Counted from the first letter of the stretch, positions 45,885 to 57,285 are shown. The stretch: DNA of 64,000 nt from Armigeres subalbatus (GCF_024139115.2 NC_085140.1:23218035-23282034); one strand, 5' to 3'. A program made the numbers and translations. Notes: generated from the sequence alone by a model not told the origin.

Positions 45885-45985
45885 AACAAATTGCATTCGA
45901 TGGGTAATTCTGCCTTATTGTTTCCTATTGAAAGTTGGCCAGATCGGACTATGGGATTAGCAGTTATGGCCGAAAAAAAAAATAC
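45885..45985 (-). repeat. Core fragment of the 22.5 kb MITE family
   Basis: The reverse complement of about 100 bp matches 22605-22700: TTGTTTCCTATTGAAA.TTGGCCAGATCGGAC is shared, as is the adjoining TTATGGCC. The termini are missing. Sequence to its left (45250-45880) shows no gene. Confidence 0.6.
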
Positions 45986-46009
45986 TTACTTGATACTTGA
46001 TGGGCTACA

Positions 46010-46230
46010 GCTCTTCGATGAACCTACGCCGAATGGAGTATCCTTCTCCACTGGACTCGATCCTGGGCCAATCGCTTCCAGTCGCCCTGAACATTCAGCG
46101 CCCTCAGGTCCTCTTCAACTGCACGACCTTCCACGAAGTCTGCGGCACCTTCCGGGTTCTCTACTAAATATTATCTTCGCTTGATGTTCTTCCGGCATAC
46201 GAACAACGTATCCAGCCCACCGCAGTCTGC
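46010..46230 (-). pseudogene. C-terminal fragment of a LINE reverse transcriptase
   Basis: On the minus strand one frame gives VEEDLRALNVQGDWKRLAQ then DRVQWRRILHSA and a stop, the typical C terminus of RTE-like and related mosquito LINE ORF2 proteins (compare the end of the element at 55.2 kb, with VEDDLRTLRRLRGWRSAVMD). Upstream, GRCRRLRGR is in another frame, so a frameshift is present. Everything N-terminal is missing. Confidence 0.6.
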
Positions 46231-46289
46231 CGTGTTGTATAAGCTCAATAATATCCAGCCCTTTATACACCTGGTATAACTTTATGCAC

Positions 46290-46770
46290 CTGGGCTACAA
46301 AATGGTGGGCTGACATCAAGGAAGGAGCGCTCAACATAGCTCTGATCCCCACAAGTTCCTATCTCACGCTTCCACAGGTCGTCCGATGACAAAAGACCGC
46401 CAGCTAAGGGTTGTGTACTTAGGTGGTAGTGCAGCCTGGGCACTGTTGTCCTTCTGACATCAGCTAGAGTGAGAAGGTACGTCTCCAGCGTCTGTTCACC
46501 AGAAGGTGCGGCTCAAACAGCGTCTGCCTGGTACCCAACGGCTGATTATCGAAATGCTCTATCGCGTCAGCTATACCTAAGGTGGCAGCCCCACCAGCGC
46601 GATGTAGGTAACGCGACCCCGATAAGGTAGATTACTGAAGCCTCTCAACTACCACGAAAAATAGAGATAGAAAAAAAGAGAACGTTATTTTTGGCAACCG
46701 GCCCGGCATAAATAGAAATAAGGACTATGATTGGGAACTCGGTATCTGGAATGTCAGGACCCTAAAATGA
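46290..46770 (+). mobile_element. 5' fragment of another LINE
   Basis: Plus-strand leader-like sequence (GTCTGCCTGGTACCCAACGG, GGTGGCAGCCCCACCAGCGC, CGACCCCGATAAGGTAG) ends in a frame reading YDWELGIWNVRTLK, the start of a LINE endonuclease domain (WNVRTL motif), directly followed by a stop. I recall this leader as common in Aedes. The remainder is missing. It lies tail to tail with the RT fragment at 46.0 kb. Confidence 0.5.
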
Positions 46771-46789
46771 AACAAAATAAAAAAGTATT

Positions 46790-48200
46790 ATACGCAAAAT
46801 GCATTTCAAAAACTTATTTATTTTTCCGGCACTTATCCGATTTACTCGCATCAAGTTGCCTTTAACGGCTACTCAAACTAGGTCAGATCGAACCCGAATA
46901 AATGGCCGAAAATTTTTTTTTTTTATTTTTTAAAAAACTTCCTCGTTTGTGGGGCACTTATTTTTGACTAATTTACTCTCAACGAGTTACAATGGATGGG
47001 GGATCATTTTTTATTGTTTACTATCGAAAACGAGACTGATGGTCTGAGTTACAATTATAAAATACAATTTTGTTGTACGCAAAATATGCTTCAAAATTTA
47101 CTTATTTTAACGGCATTTGTCCTTAACAGATTTATTGCAACAACTTATTTTTAATCGTGCTGTATTGAATAAAGATCTGAGAAGACAGAATGAATTGATT
47201 GCAGCATTTATTTCGGCTGTCACGTATCTCTCTATAAATATTAAACAAATTCGAATGATATTATTCATTAAACTTGTCGATTTGTAATACTGTCGACATA
47301 GTTAATACATTGATATAATATTGAAATTGATATTGATGTTGTATCTATTTATTTGTTCTCTCCAAATATAATCAGCCACCGCAAGTTAAAAAAAACCATA
47401 ATCCGGTACCGTCATCGGGGATGAGAATAGGCCAGCGCCTATTCATTTGTGAAACTAATTGTTCCACGCCAGATCGTAGCCAGGATGTCCCGGACACATT
47501 TTTCATACTGGGTTTCAATGATGAAAGCGAGCTATGTCTATTGATTATGATAAAATAAAAATTTGAATATGTTATAGTTTTTCACAATTCATTATCCATA
47601 CGTGTAAACATTGATAGTTTCCTACAATGGAATGAAAGTAAAAATGGTACTTATAGTCTGTTCAGATTACGAGCTTTATAGCTTGACATAATAATCATCT
47701 ATGTACAATTTTGACATCAAGATAATACATATCATGTGATGAAGCTAGTAGTCTAAATAGGCTGTTGAAAAAGCGCTATATACATTCTCAATATTTTGAA
47801 AGTTCTGTGGATTTTGTTCAGATTTTCGAACAAAATGTAAATTAATTTTTTTACTATTTTCGGCTTCTAATCTTTCATGCACTTAGGCTTCTAACTGTTA
47901 TTTTTTTTAAAATTTAACTCGAAAAAAATTTCTTTTTGTTATTTTGCGATGTAATTGTCATAGCATCATTCCATAAACAAATATGTACATTGTACAAGAT
48001 ACAATGATGACCAGATTTTTAACATGTCCAAATTGTGGAAGTCTGTAGAGGATTCATTCCAAATGGTTTGGAAGTCTATTTAAATCACAAACTTGTGCCC
48101 GACGTACCGTATATACATTTTCAGCGCTAAGCCTTCAATTGCTTTTTATGTGTACTGTTTTGACTTCCCTAATGAACTTTTCTCGACACATTTTATAATG
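46790..48200. other. AT-rich intergenic DNA, nothing recognised
   Basis: No gene or clear repeat seen. A slightly GC-richer patch at 47395-47520 has no motif I know. Confidence 0.35.
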
Positions 48201-48204
48201 AACG

Positions 48205-48232
48205 AGAAATGCATCTTCACCGCTAGGTGAAT
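48205..48232. repeat. Isolated terminus of the 22.5 kb MITE family
   Basis: AACGAGAAATGCATCTTCAC followed by CGCTAGGTGAAT is the inverse of the left end of the MITE near 22503-22530 (CATCTAGCGGTG then CCTTTCTCGT). The other end was not found. Confidence 0.45.
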
Positions 48233-48959
48233 CAATCTTTTTTTTCTTTGTCTTTATTATCATAGTATAGCAATGTTTGACGTGCACAGTTTCATAAATC
48301 ATATCACTTACTAAGGTGATCCCAGATATATGTCACATTTATCCTTACCCTTCCTCTCCAAAAAAAAGCATTAACCCCTGTGATAATCGGGAAAGGGAAG
48401 GCGCTGCTGTGAACCCTTTAAAGAATAAATTCGTGCATTGTGCACATTCATGATGAGAAGTCAATTTCAGACTGCATCTTTTGATTCCATGTGCAAAATC
48501 CATCGTATTGGTCAGTCGTGGAGTTCTTCTTTTTTATCAAACTGGAACTTGGCCCACTTTTCAACTTAGTATTCTTGTAGCATTTCCTCAGTAATTAGTT
48601 GAAAGCTGTTCTATGCCCGCAATTTCAAGAATATGTATCTTGTGTGGCAAGTACAATGGATCAACCATATCTTTATATTTCAGCTCATACACTAGATCAT
48701 CATCATTTCTTCTTTTCTTTCTCTCTGGAGCTAAGGCAAATGAAATAATATGGGGGAAGGGGGGCAATATGTCCTAGCCAAGCAAACACTGCTTTATTGT
48801 CTTATTTGAAACGCTATTCATGAGTATTTTTACATTATGCATCAGTTAAACAATATAGCTAGTTGATGCCATTCAAAAATTGTCAAAAATCTCAATCATA
48901 TTGATAATATTCACATTTCAAAAAAGCGGTGATATTCTGTTGCCGAAAAACTCATGAGG

Positions 48960-49440
48960 CAAAATGCCTTTTAGCTGGCAGCTCCAAGGGAACAAAGCAC
49001 CACGCGTCGGCGAATCAGCGTGGTGCGTGGTGACGCAAGTACATTGTAGGTTAGTGCCACTAGGGCGTTTTGCCAAAATGTTGGATTTTTCTCCAAATGT
49101 GGAAATTTTCGGTTTTTCCGACCTTCCCATACACTATTTTGAAACTTTTTCGCCTAACCTACATAATTTTCGATCATGTTTTGTTACGGAGATCTTAATA
49201 ACGGTAAATATGAGGGAAACCACGGAGGGGGTTTTAAGGGGGGGGGGGGGCGTTTTGGGGCCTCTTCCCCTGGAAATCAGTTATTTGGTTTTGCATTACT
49301 CTACAAACAATGTGATTCTTTTTTTTTTTTTTTCTGGTTTAAAGAGGTTTTCAGCCTAAGGCTGGTTCACCTCTTGCCAGTGATTCTTTTATTATTTGTA
49401 CGTTCCATAATATTATAGTCTTCCACATGATTGCTTGTCA
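48960..49440 (+). other. Unassigned block with homopolymer tracts
   Basis: Includes a 12-base G run (49238-49249), a long T run (49319-49333), a GTTTTCAGCCTAAGGCTGGTTC hairpin-like block and several open frames (131 aa at 48964-49359). Composition and homopolymers suggest a transposon fragment, not a gene; I recognise no domain. Confidence 0.3.
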
Positions 49441-49639
49441 CTAGTGATGATTGTGCACTTCAAGAGTGCCAATTTCCACAGAGATTGGCAACTTTAGCAT
49501 AAAATCAAGCGATCCGCTGCTCCGTGAGTTGATTGCTGTAGGAAAACGAAACACGAAATTAATTTGTATTTCAACTGTCAGAAGACGAATTAATTTCATT
49601 CCAATAACTCTCTTGATATTTAGTGATTTTCTCTATAAT

Positions 49640-49797
49640 GGGGTCGTACACATAGTACGTAAGCACTTATGGGGGGACGGGACGTTTTCCTACGCACCAT
49701 ATAAATAAAATATCATTTGTATGAAAAAAATCTTACATGGGTGGAGGGGGGTTCGAAAATCCCAGAAAAATTGCTTACGTAATAAGTGTACGACCTC
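49640..49797. mobile_element. Short MITE with GGGTCGTACAC termini
   Basis: Left GGGGTCGTACACATAGTACG (then TAAGCACTTATGGGGGG), right TTGCTTACGTAATAAGTGTACGACCTC: inverted repeats of about 30 bp. The interior has G-rich blocks. Non-coding. Confidence 0.7.
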
Positions 49798-50039
49798 AAG
49801 TAGTTCTTATCTTTCCTAAGTGTCTCGTATTTGTCTCGAAGACACTGAAGTCGGTTTTTAAGTGCATACGTACCGCGTAATAAAAAAAGCGTAAGTTCCA
49901 AAATCCGCGCAGAAAAAAAACGTGTAAAAAGTGCATACATCGCAGAAACCGCGTAAAAACTCCTTCAACGCCTTATTGATCAGTAACACAAATCACGTAA
50001 CAAAAATGGTTAGAATCCGTAAGACTGTGGGCAGAATAC

Positions 50040-50670
50040 TTACGGCTGTCTACGTGACTACCAATTCGATTGGTTGCCTGGAATACTCCTTTGGATTGGA
50101 CAGGTCTGTGTCTGAATAGAGGTTGTTGCAGTCTGCTCCATGGGCTTGGTTTTGACTCTCGATCAGACTGTAAAATAGAAAACCAATAGTTTGATATTAA
50201 CAAAAACTATACTAAGTTAATTGGTTGTTGCGCTAGCTACTGGAGCGGATTCCAGTTTGCTAGGTCTAGGTTACGAATCGTGTCTGATCCACAGATTAAG
50301 TGTTTGCTCTCGATCAGACTGAAATAAAAAAAAATCACAAGTGCACTATGTTAAACAGAACACTACTTGCACTGACTACAGGAACAGATTCCAATTTGAT
50401 AGGTTTAGCTCCAGGTATCGATTCTAGTTGTCGGTTCAAAGGATTTGGTTTAGGCTCTCGATCGGACTGTCAAATTGGAAAACAAAAATTGTTCACGGGC
50501 ACAATATAAAGTCATTCAGTACTTGCACTTGCTACAGGACCGGATTCTAATTGGATAGGACTGGGTGTTGCATCTTGTATGATCCATGATTTTGGCTGTA
50601 ATAGGAATAGAAAAGTTACACACGTGCACGCTGTTGAGTATATGAACTTGAACTTGCACTAGCTACAGAA
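50040..50670 (-). repeat. Tandem array of exon-intron units
   Basis: Landmarks repeated on the minus strand are GAATCCG.TCC.GTAGC.AG.GCAA at about 50655, 50545, 50385 and 50240, and CAGTC(T/C)GATCGAGAG at about 50465, 50320 and 50165. The repeats cover both exon-like and intron-like parts, as produced by unequal crossing-over. Confidence 0.7.
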
Positions 50671-50738
50671 GCGGATTCCACAAATTGCAAAATTGCCAAT
50701 AGGACAAACACGAAAAAGAGAAAAAGGCAGAACTTCAT
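50040..50738 (-). CDS. Secreted protein gene with tandemly duplicated exon-like units (structure uncertain)
   Basis: The ATG at 50738 opens a clear signal peptide (FCLFLFFVFVLLAILQFVES) followed by ASVASAS. To its left on the minus strand come four more units spaced about 110-170 bases. Units 2-4 end in the same words (LESGPVASAS, LESVPVVSAS, LESAPVASAT); units 3-5 begin, after a pyrimidine tract and CAG, with S-D-R-E. Each unit reads in the same relative frame, but the phase of the obvious GT donor (GCAA|GT, phase 1) does not match the phase 0 of the CAG acceptors. Donors CCT|GTAG or GC-type donors AGT|GCAAGT would fit phase 0. The fourth unit has a stop (TAA) in this frame. The last unit (50160-50040) is open and ends at a strong GTAAGTAT donor. 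Unspliced, the first exon gives a 40-residue product ending at 50616. Function unknown. Confidence 0.45.
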
Positions 50739-51359
50739 TTTAAACTGTGTCATGAAGGGTAGACCACTAACATTTTATCGTTGGAGTTATTATGGAGGTA
50801 TTTATGCGATCAACACGAACAGCTTATCAGTAATTAGATTCGTTTTAGAGCATTAATCTGAGATGCGAAAAACTACCGTGCAAAATTATGGATTTATATC
50901 AAGTACGCTGTAGTTCAAAACCATATTTGAGTGAGATACTAGCTAACACATACAGCAAACCTCAAAGTATGATTACTTATTATATAGTGATACGACCTTA
51001 TGATTAATCAAGGCATCATAATCTATAGAGTGGTACCGACATTCTTTTGTATCTATCAACAGTGAATAATTACACGAAAAGGAAATGGTTGAAAGCAGCT
51101 TGATTTTTTAATTTTTGTTTGGGTTGTTGCACAAGCTTAATTTTCAAAAACTGAAACAAATGAAACCAAAACCTATGATTTTTCGTCTCTCTCTCTTATT
51201 ATTCTGCATAAGAGAAAAACTTTTTAAATTGTTGAAACATTGACCCATTCTTACATTCATCTGTTAGTTGGCTTATTGTTACCCCCGATCACAGCACTCC
51301 TTTAATTAATTTATATATGCCCTTTGCCGTGCTCTATAAAGGTGTTATCTATTAATTTC

Positions 51360-51660
51360 AATGTTTGAAAAGCCGATGTACATATGTAGAACACGTGAAG
51401 GATTCAATTCGAAAAATGATTCCACTTTCCATCGGTAGGATTCAAATCCACAACTGTCAGTACGTTAGACCGGTGCTTTCGCCAACTAAGCTACGAAGAA
51501 CCTTCGTCAGCCTTCAGAACTTAGTTGAGAGTACTAATTCCAGCACCAGACACATGATCTAACATTCGCAATCATACAATGTTCTGAAAATTCAGATGTG
51601 AATATGTACATTATGTGTATGATTTTGATTTTAAAAATGTATTGGAGGTAACTATTTTAT
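51360..51660. mobile_element. tRNA-like block and one arm of the palindromic MITE family
   Basis: 51415-51505 on the minus strand reads GTAGCTTAGTTGGCGAAAGC (box A-like) and then GATTTGAATCCTACCG (box B-like). 51578-51660 equals one arm of the MITE at 27121 (ATGTTCTGAAAATTCAGATG, TATGTACATTATGTG, GTATTGGAGGTAAC). The arm breaks at 51660, where an RT fragment begins, so that insertion split the element. Confidence 0.55.
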
Positions 51661-52975
51661 ACAATTGATCCTGAGCGAAGATTTGGTCCACCGTTTGCCC
51701 ATGTATTTCGCTCAAGATTAATTACATCAAAACAACGATAAAAATTGTATCTTCTCCTCATCCAGTCATCATTATTTGTGATAAGTGAGTTGATATTTAT
51801 TTTGTTTAGAATACTAAGATGTCCTTTTAGGTCACCTTCGAAGAGGTTTGAATCTCTTTTGATCTTCAAAGCACTCTTCTCTGCTTCTAGCTTAATAAAT
51901 TGATCCAATAGTGGCACGTGGAGCAAAGCGTCTAGCGCTTTATTCGGCGTGCTTCTCATTGCACCAGTTATTGAAAGAGTAGCCAATCTTTGAAGTTTTT
52001 CCAACTTTTTCTGGTCCACCCTTTCTTTTGTTTTGGCCACCATATTAATGCGGCATATGAAATTCTGGGTTTCACAATCGCCGTATAAATCCATTGAATC
52101 ATTTTTGACTTTAGTCCCCACTTTTTAACGAATGTCTCTTTACTTATCCATAGAGCATTTGTAGTCTTACTCAATGCTTCATCAAGATGTAAGTTCCAAT
52201 TCAGCTTACTGTCAAGTCTAACTCCAAGATGCTTGACTAATTTTGAAAGTTTCAAATCTTCTTCTTTCAATTTTAAAGTAGGAAAAGAATGATTTTTTCT
52301 CCTTGTAAACGCCACCAATGTGGCCTTACAATCAACGATTAGAGACCACAATAGAGGTGATAGTACGCCTCCTTGGGGACACCCTTTAACTGCTTTTACA
52401 CTAATTGATGAGCTTCCAAGGTTGGCTGATATTTCTCTTTTTGATAACATCTCGCCAATCCAATCAACAATGCATATGTACATCGAAACCTCGTTTCAAC
52501 ATAGAAGAATTCATTGAACTGTGAGATGTGTTATCGAATGCTCCTTCAATGCCAAGGAACGCTGCAAGTGAGATTTCTTTTGCTTCAAACGATCTTTCCA
52601 ACTTTGTAACTTTAGTTTGTGAAGCGCTGTTACTGAAGATTTTCCCTCCTGATACGCGAACTGATTTCTACTTAGAGCAGTTTTCGTTAAATAGGATGAT
52701 TTTATATGCTCATCTATTAGTTTTTCCATTATTTTTAATATGAGGGACAACAAGCGAATTGGTCTGAAGGATTTTAGGGATGAGTTATCCTTCTTATTAG
52801 CTTTTGGGATAAATGTGACACGCACTTCATGGAGGGGATATAGCCTAATATTAGGCTCAATTGGAACATCTTAGTCAGAATGGTGCAATTCATCCCAGTG
52901 ACCCTATTCGTTTGCTGAATATCTTGCCTGGCTTCATTTACATTCACATTTACATACATTCTGGTCTTCATATAA
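51660..52975 (-). pseudogene. LINE reverse transcriptase fragment with catalytic motifs destroyed
   Basis: Minus-strand frames 52971-52774, 52825-52511, 52483-51968 and 52121-51657 follow each other through an RT of the I/LOA/Jockey/R1 type: VTFIPKANK, SFRPIRLLS and RNQFAYQEGKS (fingers), FLGIEGAFDN (motif A, near 52550), CPQGGVLSPLLWSLIVD (motif B), then directly CKATLVAFTRRK and KHLGVRLDSKLNW. Motif A has Gly where the catalytic Asp belongs (normally FLDIEGAFD). The roughly 70 residues expected between LIVD and KATLV, including the (Y/F)ADD box, are deleted at about 52330. The C-terminal part (51657-52121) ends in the usual LRSGSIV-like tail. It is 5'-truncated: no endonuclease or ORF1. Confidence 0.85.
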
Positions 52976-53360
52976 ATTGATGATAGAACACGGGAAGTGT
53001 TTTTGCATCATTAACGCTTAATCCATAATCCGTCCCAAGTAGCACACGCAACATATTCCTAAAAGCACCTTGTTTCTATTCACTTTCATTAAAGGCTTTG
53101 GAAAAATATCAAAGCACGAAAAAGTTGCATGAAAATGTCAAAAACGTTCGAACTGTAATCAATGTTTCATTAAAATTGCAATGCAGTATGTGTTTGACAT
53201 TTGGAAACAAACAACCAAAGAATACTGCACTGCGTGTTGCTTACACGGAACAAAATCATTCAGTTGCATATTTTTAACCATGTAACTTCAATGCGTCTTT
53301 CAAAATTTAATTGTTTGTTTAAATAAAGTTGCAGATAAGTTGAGTGTGTCTTCATGATCA

Positions 53361-53955
53361 ATTTAGCATAGTTCAACGTTTTGACAACTCACATTTTTTC
53401 CTGTGATGGTGCAATCTAGTAACAGGAAACCCGAGTACAAAACTTCATAATTGTATGGCTTTTATGGTGAGTCAACATGCAGTCCCTCCGAAGTGTTAAA
53501 TGGTGCTGTAGTAGAATGAAGGACTACCAATCAAAAGATCCATTAATCGAATCCAGTTTTATTATTTTATTTTATTTTTTTCTGCTGTAGTATTTTGCAA
53601 CATTATTGCAATTTTACTGAAATCGTAGGATGTTTCCGTAGGTTCCACCTCTTGCGCTTTTTAGATTGCAAGAGAGTTATATTTGATGGCACATACGCAA
53701 AGATCGTTACTTTCCGAAAAGTTGCAACACAGTGAAATGTTCAGCAGTGAAACAAGTTGTGCTGCTTGGGGTTGCTTTTACTACAGCGACCAAGAAACAA
53801 CTTCAACTTTGTTGCCCTTGTAACCATGCTGACGTTGGCCGTTACGTGATTTCCGTGATTTTGCCAGGCTAGCGATGATATGGCTCATTCTTTCAATACA
53901 GGCATTTCCCCGGTTTAAGGCAAGGCATGAAATAGGCATATTGAAATTCAATTCA
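53361..53955. repeat. 595 bp tandem duplication, unit 1
   Basis: Starts ATTTAGCATAGTTCAACG and recurs from 53956 with only a few differences. Includes a tRNA-like block with TTAATCGAATCCAG (near 53565) and, at its right, GTTGTGCTGCTTGGGGTTGC, which is an approximate inverse of CCCAAGTAGCACACGCAAC at 53035; 53035-53775 may therefore be an inverted-repeat transposon that contains most of the unit. Confidence 0.9.
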
Positions 53956-54520
53956 ATTTAGCATAGTTCAACGTTTTGACAACTCACATTTTTTTCCTGT
54001 GATGGTGCAATCTAGTAACAGGAAACCCGAGTACAAAACTTCATAATTGTATGGCTTTTATGGTGAGTCAACATGCAGTCCCTCCGAAGTGTTAAATGGT
54101 GCTGTAGTAGAATGAAGGACTACCAATCAAAAGATCCATTAATCGAATCCAGTTTTATTATTTTATTTTATTTTTTTCTGCTGTAGTATTTTGCAACATT
54201 ATTGCAATTTTACTGAAATCGTAGGATGTTTCCGTAGGTTCCACCTCTTGCGCTTTTTAGATTGCAAGAGAGTTATATTTGATGGCACATACGCAAAGAT
54301 CGTTACTTTCCGAATAGTTGCAACACAGTGAAATGTTCAGCAGTGAAACAAGTTGTGCTGCTTGGGGTTGCTTTTACTACAGCGACCAAGAAACAACTTC
54401 AACTTTGTTGCCCTTGTAACCATGCTGATGTTGACCATTACGTGATTTCCTGGCAAAAGGCTAGCGAAAGGCATTTCCCCGGTTTAAGGCAAGGCATGAA
54501 ATAGGCATATTAAAATTCGA
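53956..54520. repeat. 595 bp tandem duplication, unit 2 (about 30 bp deleted)
   Basis: Nearly identical to unit 1. It lacks about 30 bases around the sequence GATGATATGGCTCATTC present at 53873 and ends with GGCATGAAATAGGCATATTA. From 54540 to 55160 I see no gene. Confidence 0.9.
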
Positions 54521-55185
54521 GTTAATATTCGAGTTAATATCCAAATAATCCATCGATAAACGACAAAAATACAGCTCCGCAAAGTTGTATGCTTTGACTT
54601 GCTTTGTATGAAAATAGACTATTTGTGTTAATTCTAAGACCTGATTTGAAAGGTAAAACGTCCTATCATTGTGGTATGTCCTAATGTTACGGTAGTGTTT
54701 AAATAGTCCATCCTGGATATAATAACATCAAAAACAACTGTGGATCCGCTAAAACTCTTCAACAACTTTTGTTTGACCAAATTCCGTTGAAAATGATGAA
54801 ACATCTACATTTTTCATTAAAAAACAAATTACGTCCTTTGAGTCTATTATTGCGGTACCGTGACATGCCCTATAACCGTGGGGTTAAGAACATGTCCACA
54901 ATAAATTCGCTAAATAAAATTTAATTAACAACAATCACCCTTGAAAACTATGTCGCTTCAATCTATATTAAATACATTTGAAGGGAAAAATATGTTTTGT
55001 ACTTCAACTCATAAAAAAAATGGAGAAAATAGTGTTCGACATTTGACTTGTGAATTGCCTAGTACCGCGTATATTCAGAAGACGATTTCAAATACCGTGC
55101 AGAAAATTGCCTAATATCGTGCCCTATCAAACAAGCTCAAATGATGAACCAAAGATCACATTTACAATAATTTATTCATTTATTA

Positions 55186-56070
55186 TCAGACTAAGGCCGG
55201 AGTGGCCTGTGCTGCACATAAAAGTCTTCTCCATTTAGCTCGGTCCATTACTGCACTTCGCCAACCACGCAGTCTGCGGAGGGTCCGCAAATCATCCTCC
55301 ACCTGATCGATCCACCTTGCCCGCTGTGCACCTCGCCTTCTTGTTCCCGTCGGATCGTTGTTGAGAACCATTTTAACCGGATTACTGTCCGACATTCTGG
55401 CTACGTGCCCGGCCCACCGCAGTCTTCCGATATTCGCGGTGTGAACGATGAATGGTTCTCCTAACAGCTGATGCAACTCGTGGTTCATTCGCCTCCTCCA
55501 CGTACCGTCTGCCACCTGCACCCCACCATAGATGGTACGCAACACTTTCCTTTCAAAAACTCCCAGTACGCGTTGGTCCTCCACGAGCATCGTCCAGGTC
55601 TCGTGCCCGTAGAGAACTACCGGTCTTATAAGCGTTTTGTAGATTGTCAGTTTGGTACGGCGGCGAACTTTATTCGATCGGAGCGTCTTACGGAGTCCAA
55701 AGTACGTACGATTTCCAGCCACTATGCGCCTCCGAATTTCTCTGCTGGTATCGTTATCGGCGGTCACCAGTAAGCCCAAGTACACGAATTCTTCAACCAC
55801 CTCGTTTTCGTCACCACCGATAGAAACTCGTGGTGGGTGGCTTACATTGACCTCTCTTGAGCCTCTTCCTATCATGTAATTCGTCTTCGACGTGTTGATG
55901 ACTAGTCCATTTCGTTTAGCTTCGCTTTTCAGTCTGATGTAGGCTTCCTCCATCCTCTCAAAATTACGTGCCATGATATCAATGTCGTCGGCGAAACCAA
56001 ATAACTGGACGGACTTCGTGAAGATCGTACCACTCGTGTCAATCCATGCCCTTCGTATTACTCCCTCCAA
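55186..56070 (-). pseudogene. RTE reverse transcriptase, C-terminal half
   Basis: Overlaps the preceding frame by 13 bases. Starts in motif B (LEGVIRRAWIDTSG), then LFGFADDIDIMAR (motif C intact), INTSKTNYMIG, VEEFVYLGLLVTADND, LRSNKVRRRTKLTIYKTLIRP, VLYGHETW, and the typical tail GRLRWAGHVARM and WIDQVEDDLRTL. It stops at 55186, about 15 bases before the end of the element. Confidence 0.82.
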
Positions 56071-56927
56071 AGCGATGTTGAATAGTACGAAAGACCATCA
56101 CCTTGCCGTAACCCTCTGTGCGTTTCAAAGGGACTAGAGAATGCCCCCGAAACATGAACTACGCACATCACACGATCCTTCGTCGCCTTGATCAACCGTA
56201 TCAGTTTATACGGAAATCCGTGTTCATGCATATTGCCGTATAGCTGCCATATCCGATCTCGATCGATTGTATCATATACGACTTTGAAGTTGATGAATAG
56301 ATGATGTGTGGGCACGTTGTATTTGCGGGATTTCTGTAATATCTGGCGTATGGCAAACCCCTGGTCTGTGGTGGAGCGTTCACCCATAAATCCCGCCTGG
56401 TACTGCCCCACGAACTCTCTTGCAATTGGTGTTAGTCGGCGGCATAACATTTGGGAGAGTACCTTGCAGGCGGCGTTCAGATATGTGATCGCGCGGTAGT
56501 TGTTGCAATCCAGCTTATCACCCTTTTTGTATATGGGACACACGACACCTTCCATCCACTCCTGCGGCAGAACCTCATCCTCCCAAACCTTGGTAATCAC
56601 CCAGTGCAGCGCTCTAGCCAGTGCCTCACCACCGTGTTTAAACAGCTCTCCTGGTAGTTGGTCAACTCCAGGGGCTTTGTTGTTTTTCAGCCGGTCGATC
56701 TCCTCCTGAATTTCCTGTAGATTCGGAGCCGGAAGTCGCATGTCCTGCGCGCGTGCTCCTAGGTTCATTACCATACCGCTACCGTTGTCTGCCATTTCGC
56801 CATTCAGGTGTTCATCGTAGTGCTGCCGCCACCTTTGAATCACCTCACGCTCGTTTGTAAGAAGGTTCCCGTTTATGTCCTTACACATATCGGGCTGTGG
56901 CACGTGGCCCTTACGTGAACGGTTCAA
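56058..56927 (-). pseudogene. RTE reverse transcriptase, N-terminal half, motif A Asp replaced
   Basis: Frame with LKNNKAPGVDQLPGELFKHG, EGVVCPIYKKGDK, YRAITYLNAACKVLSQML, QYQAGFMGERSTTDQ (RT fingers) and motif A written LFINFKVVYDTI, where RTE elements have F-I-D-F-K; Asn replaces the catalytic Asp. It ends at QGDGLS in motif B because of a frameshift at about 56085. Confidence 0.82.
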
Positions 56928-57285
56928 CTTCTCATAGAACTTTCGTGCGTTATTAGCGGGGTACAGTTCCTCCGTCTCTTGACGCTCTCGATCTTCCTGC
57001 TGGCGCTTTTTCCTCCGGAAAAATCAAGTTTTGTCTGTTCCGTGCCAGTTTGAATCGTGTCTCGTTCGCCCTCGTGCGGTTCTGCAGCAATCTCGCTCAT
57101 GCTGCATTCTTCTCCTCAGCTAACTGCTTACATTCGCCGTCATACCAGTCGTTTCTCTGATCCGGAGGCACCGAGCCTAGTGCAGCGGTTGCAGTGCTCC
57201 CAATGGCGGATCGAATATCTCTCCAGCCATCTTCAAGAGACGCCGCGCCTAGCTGCTCTTCCGTTGGGAGTGCCACTTACAGCTG

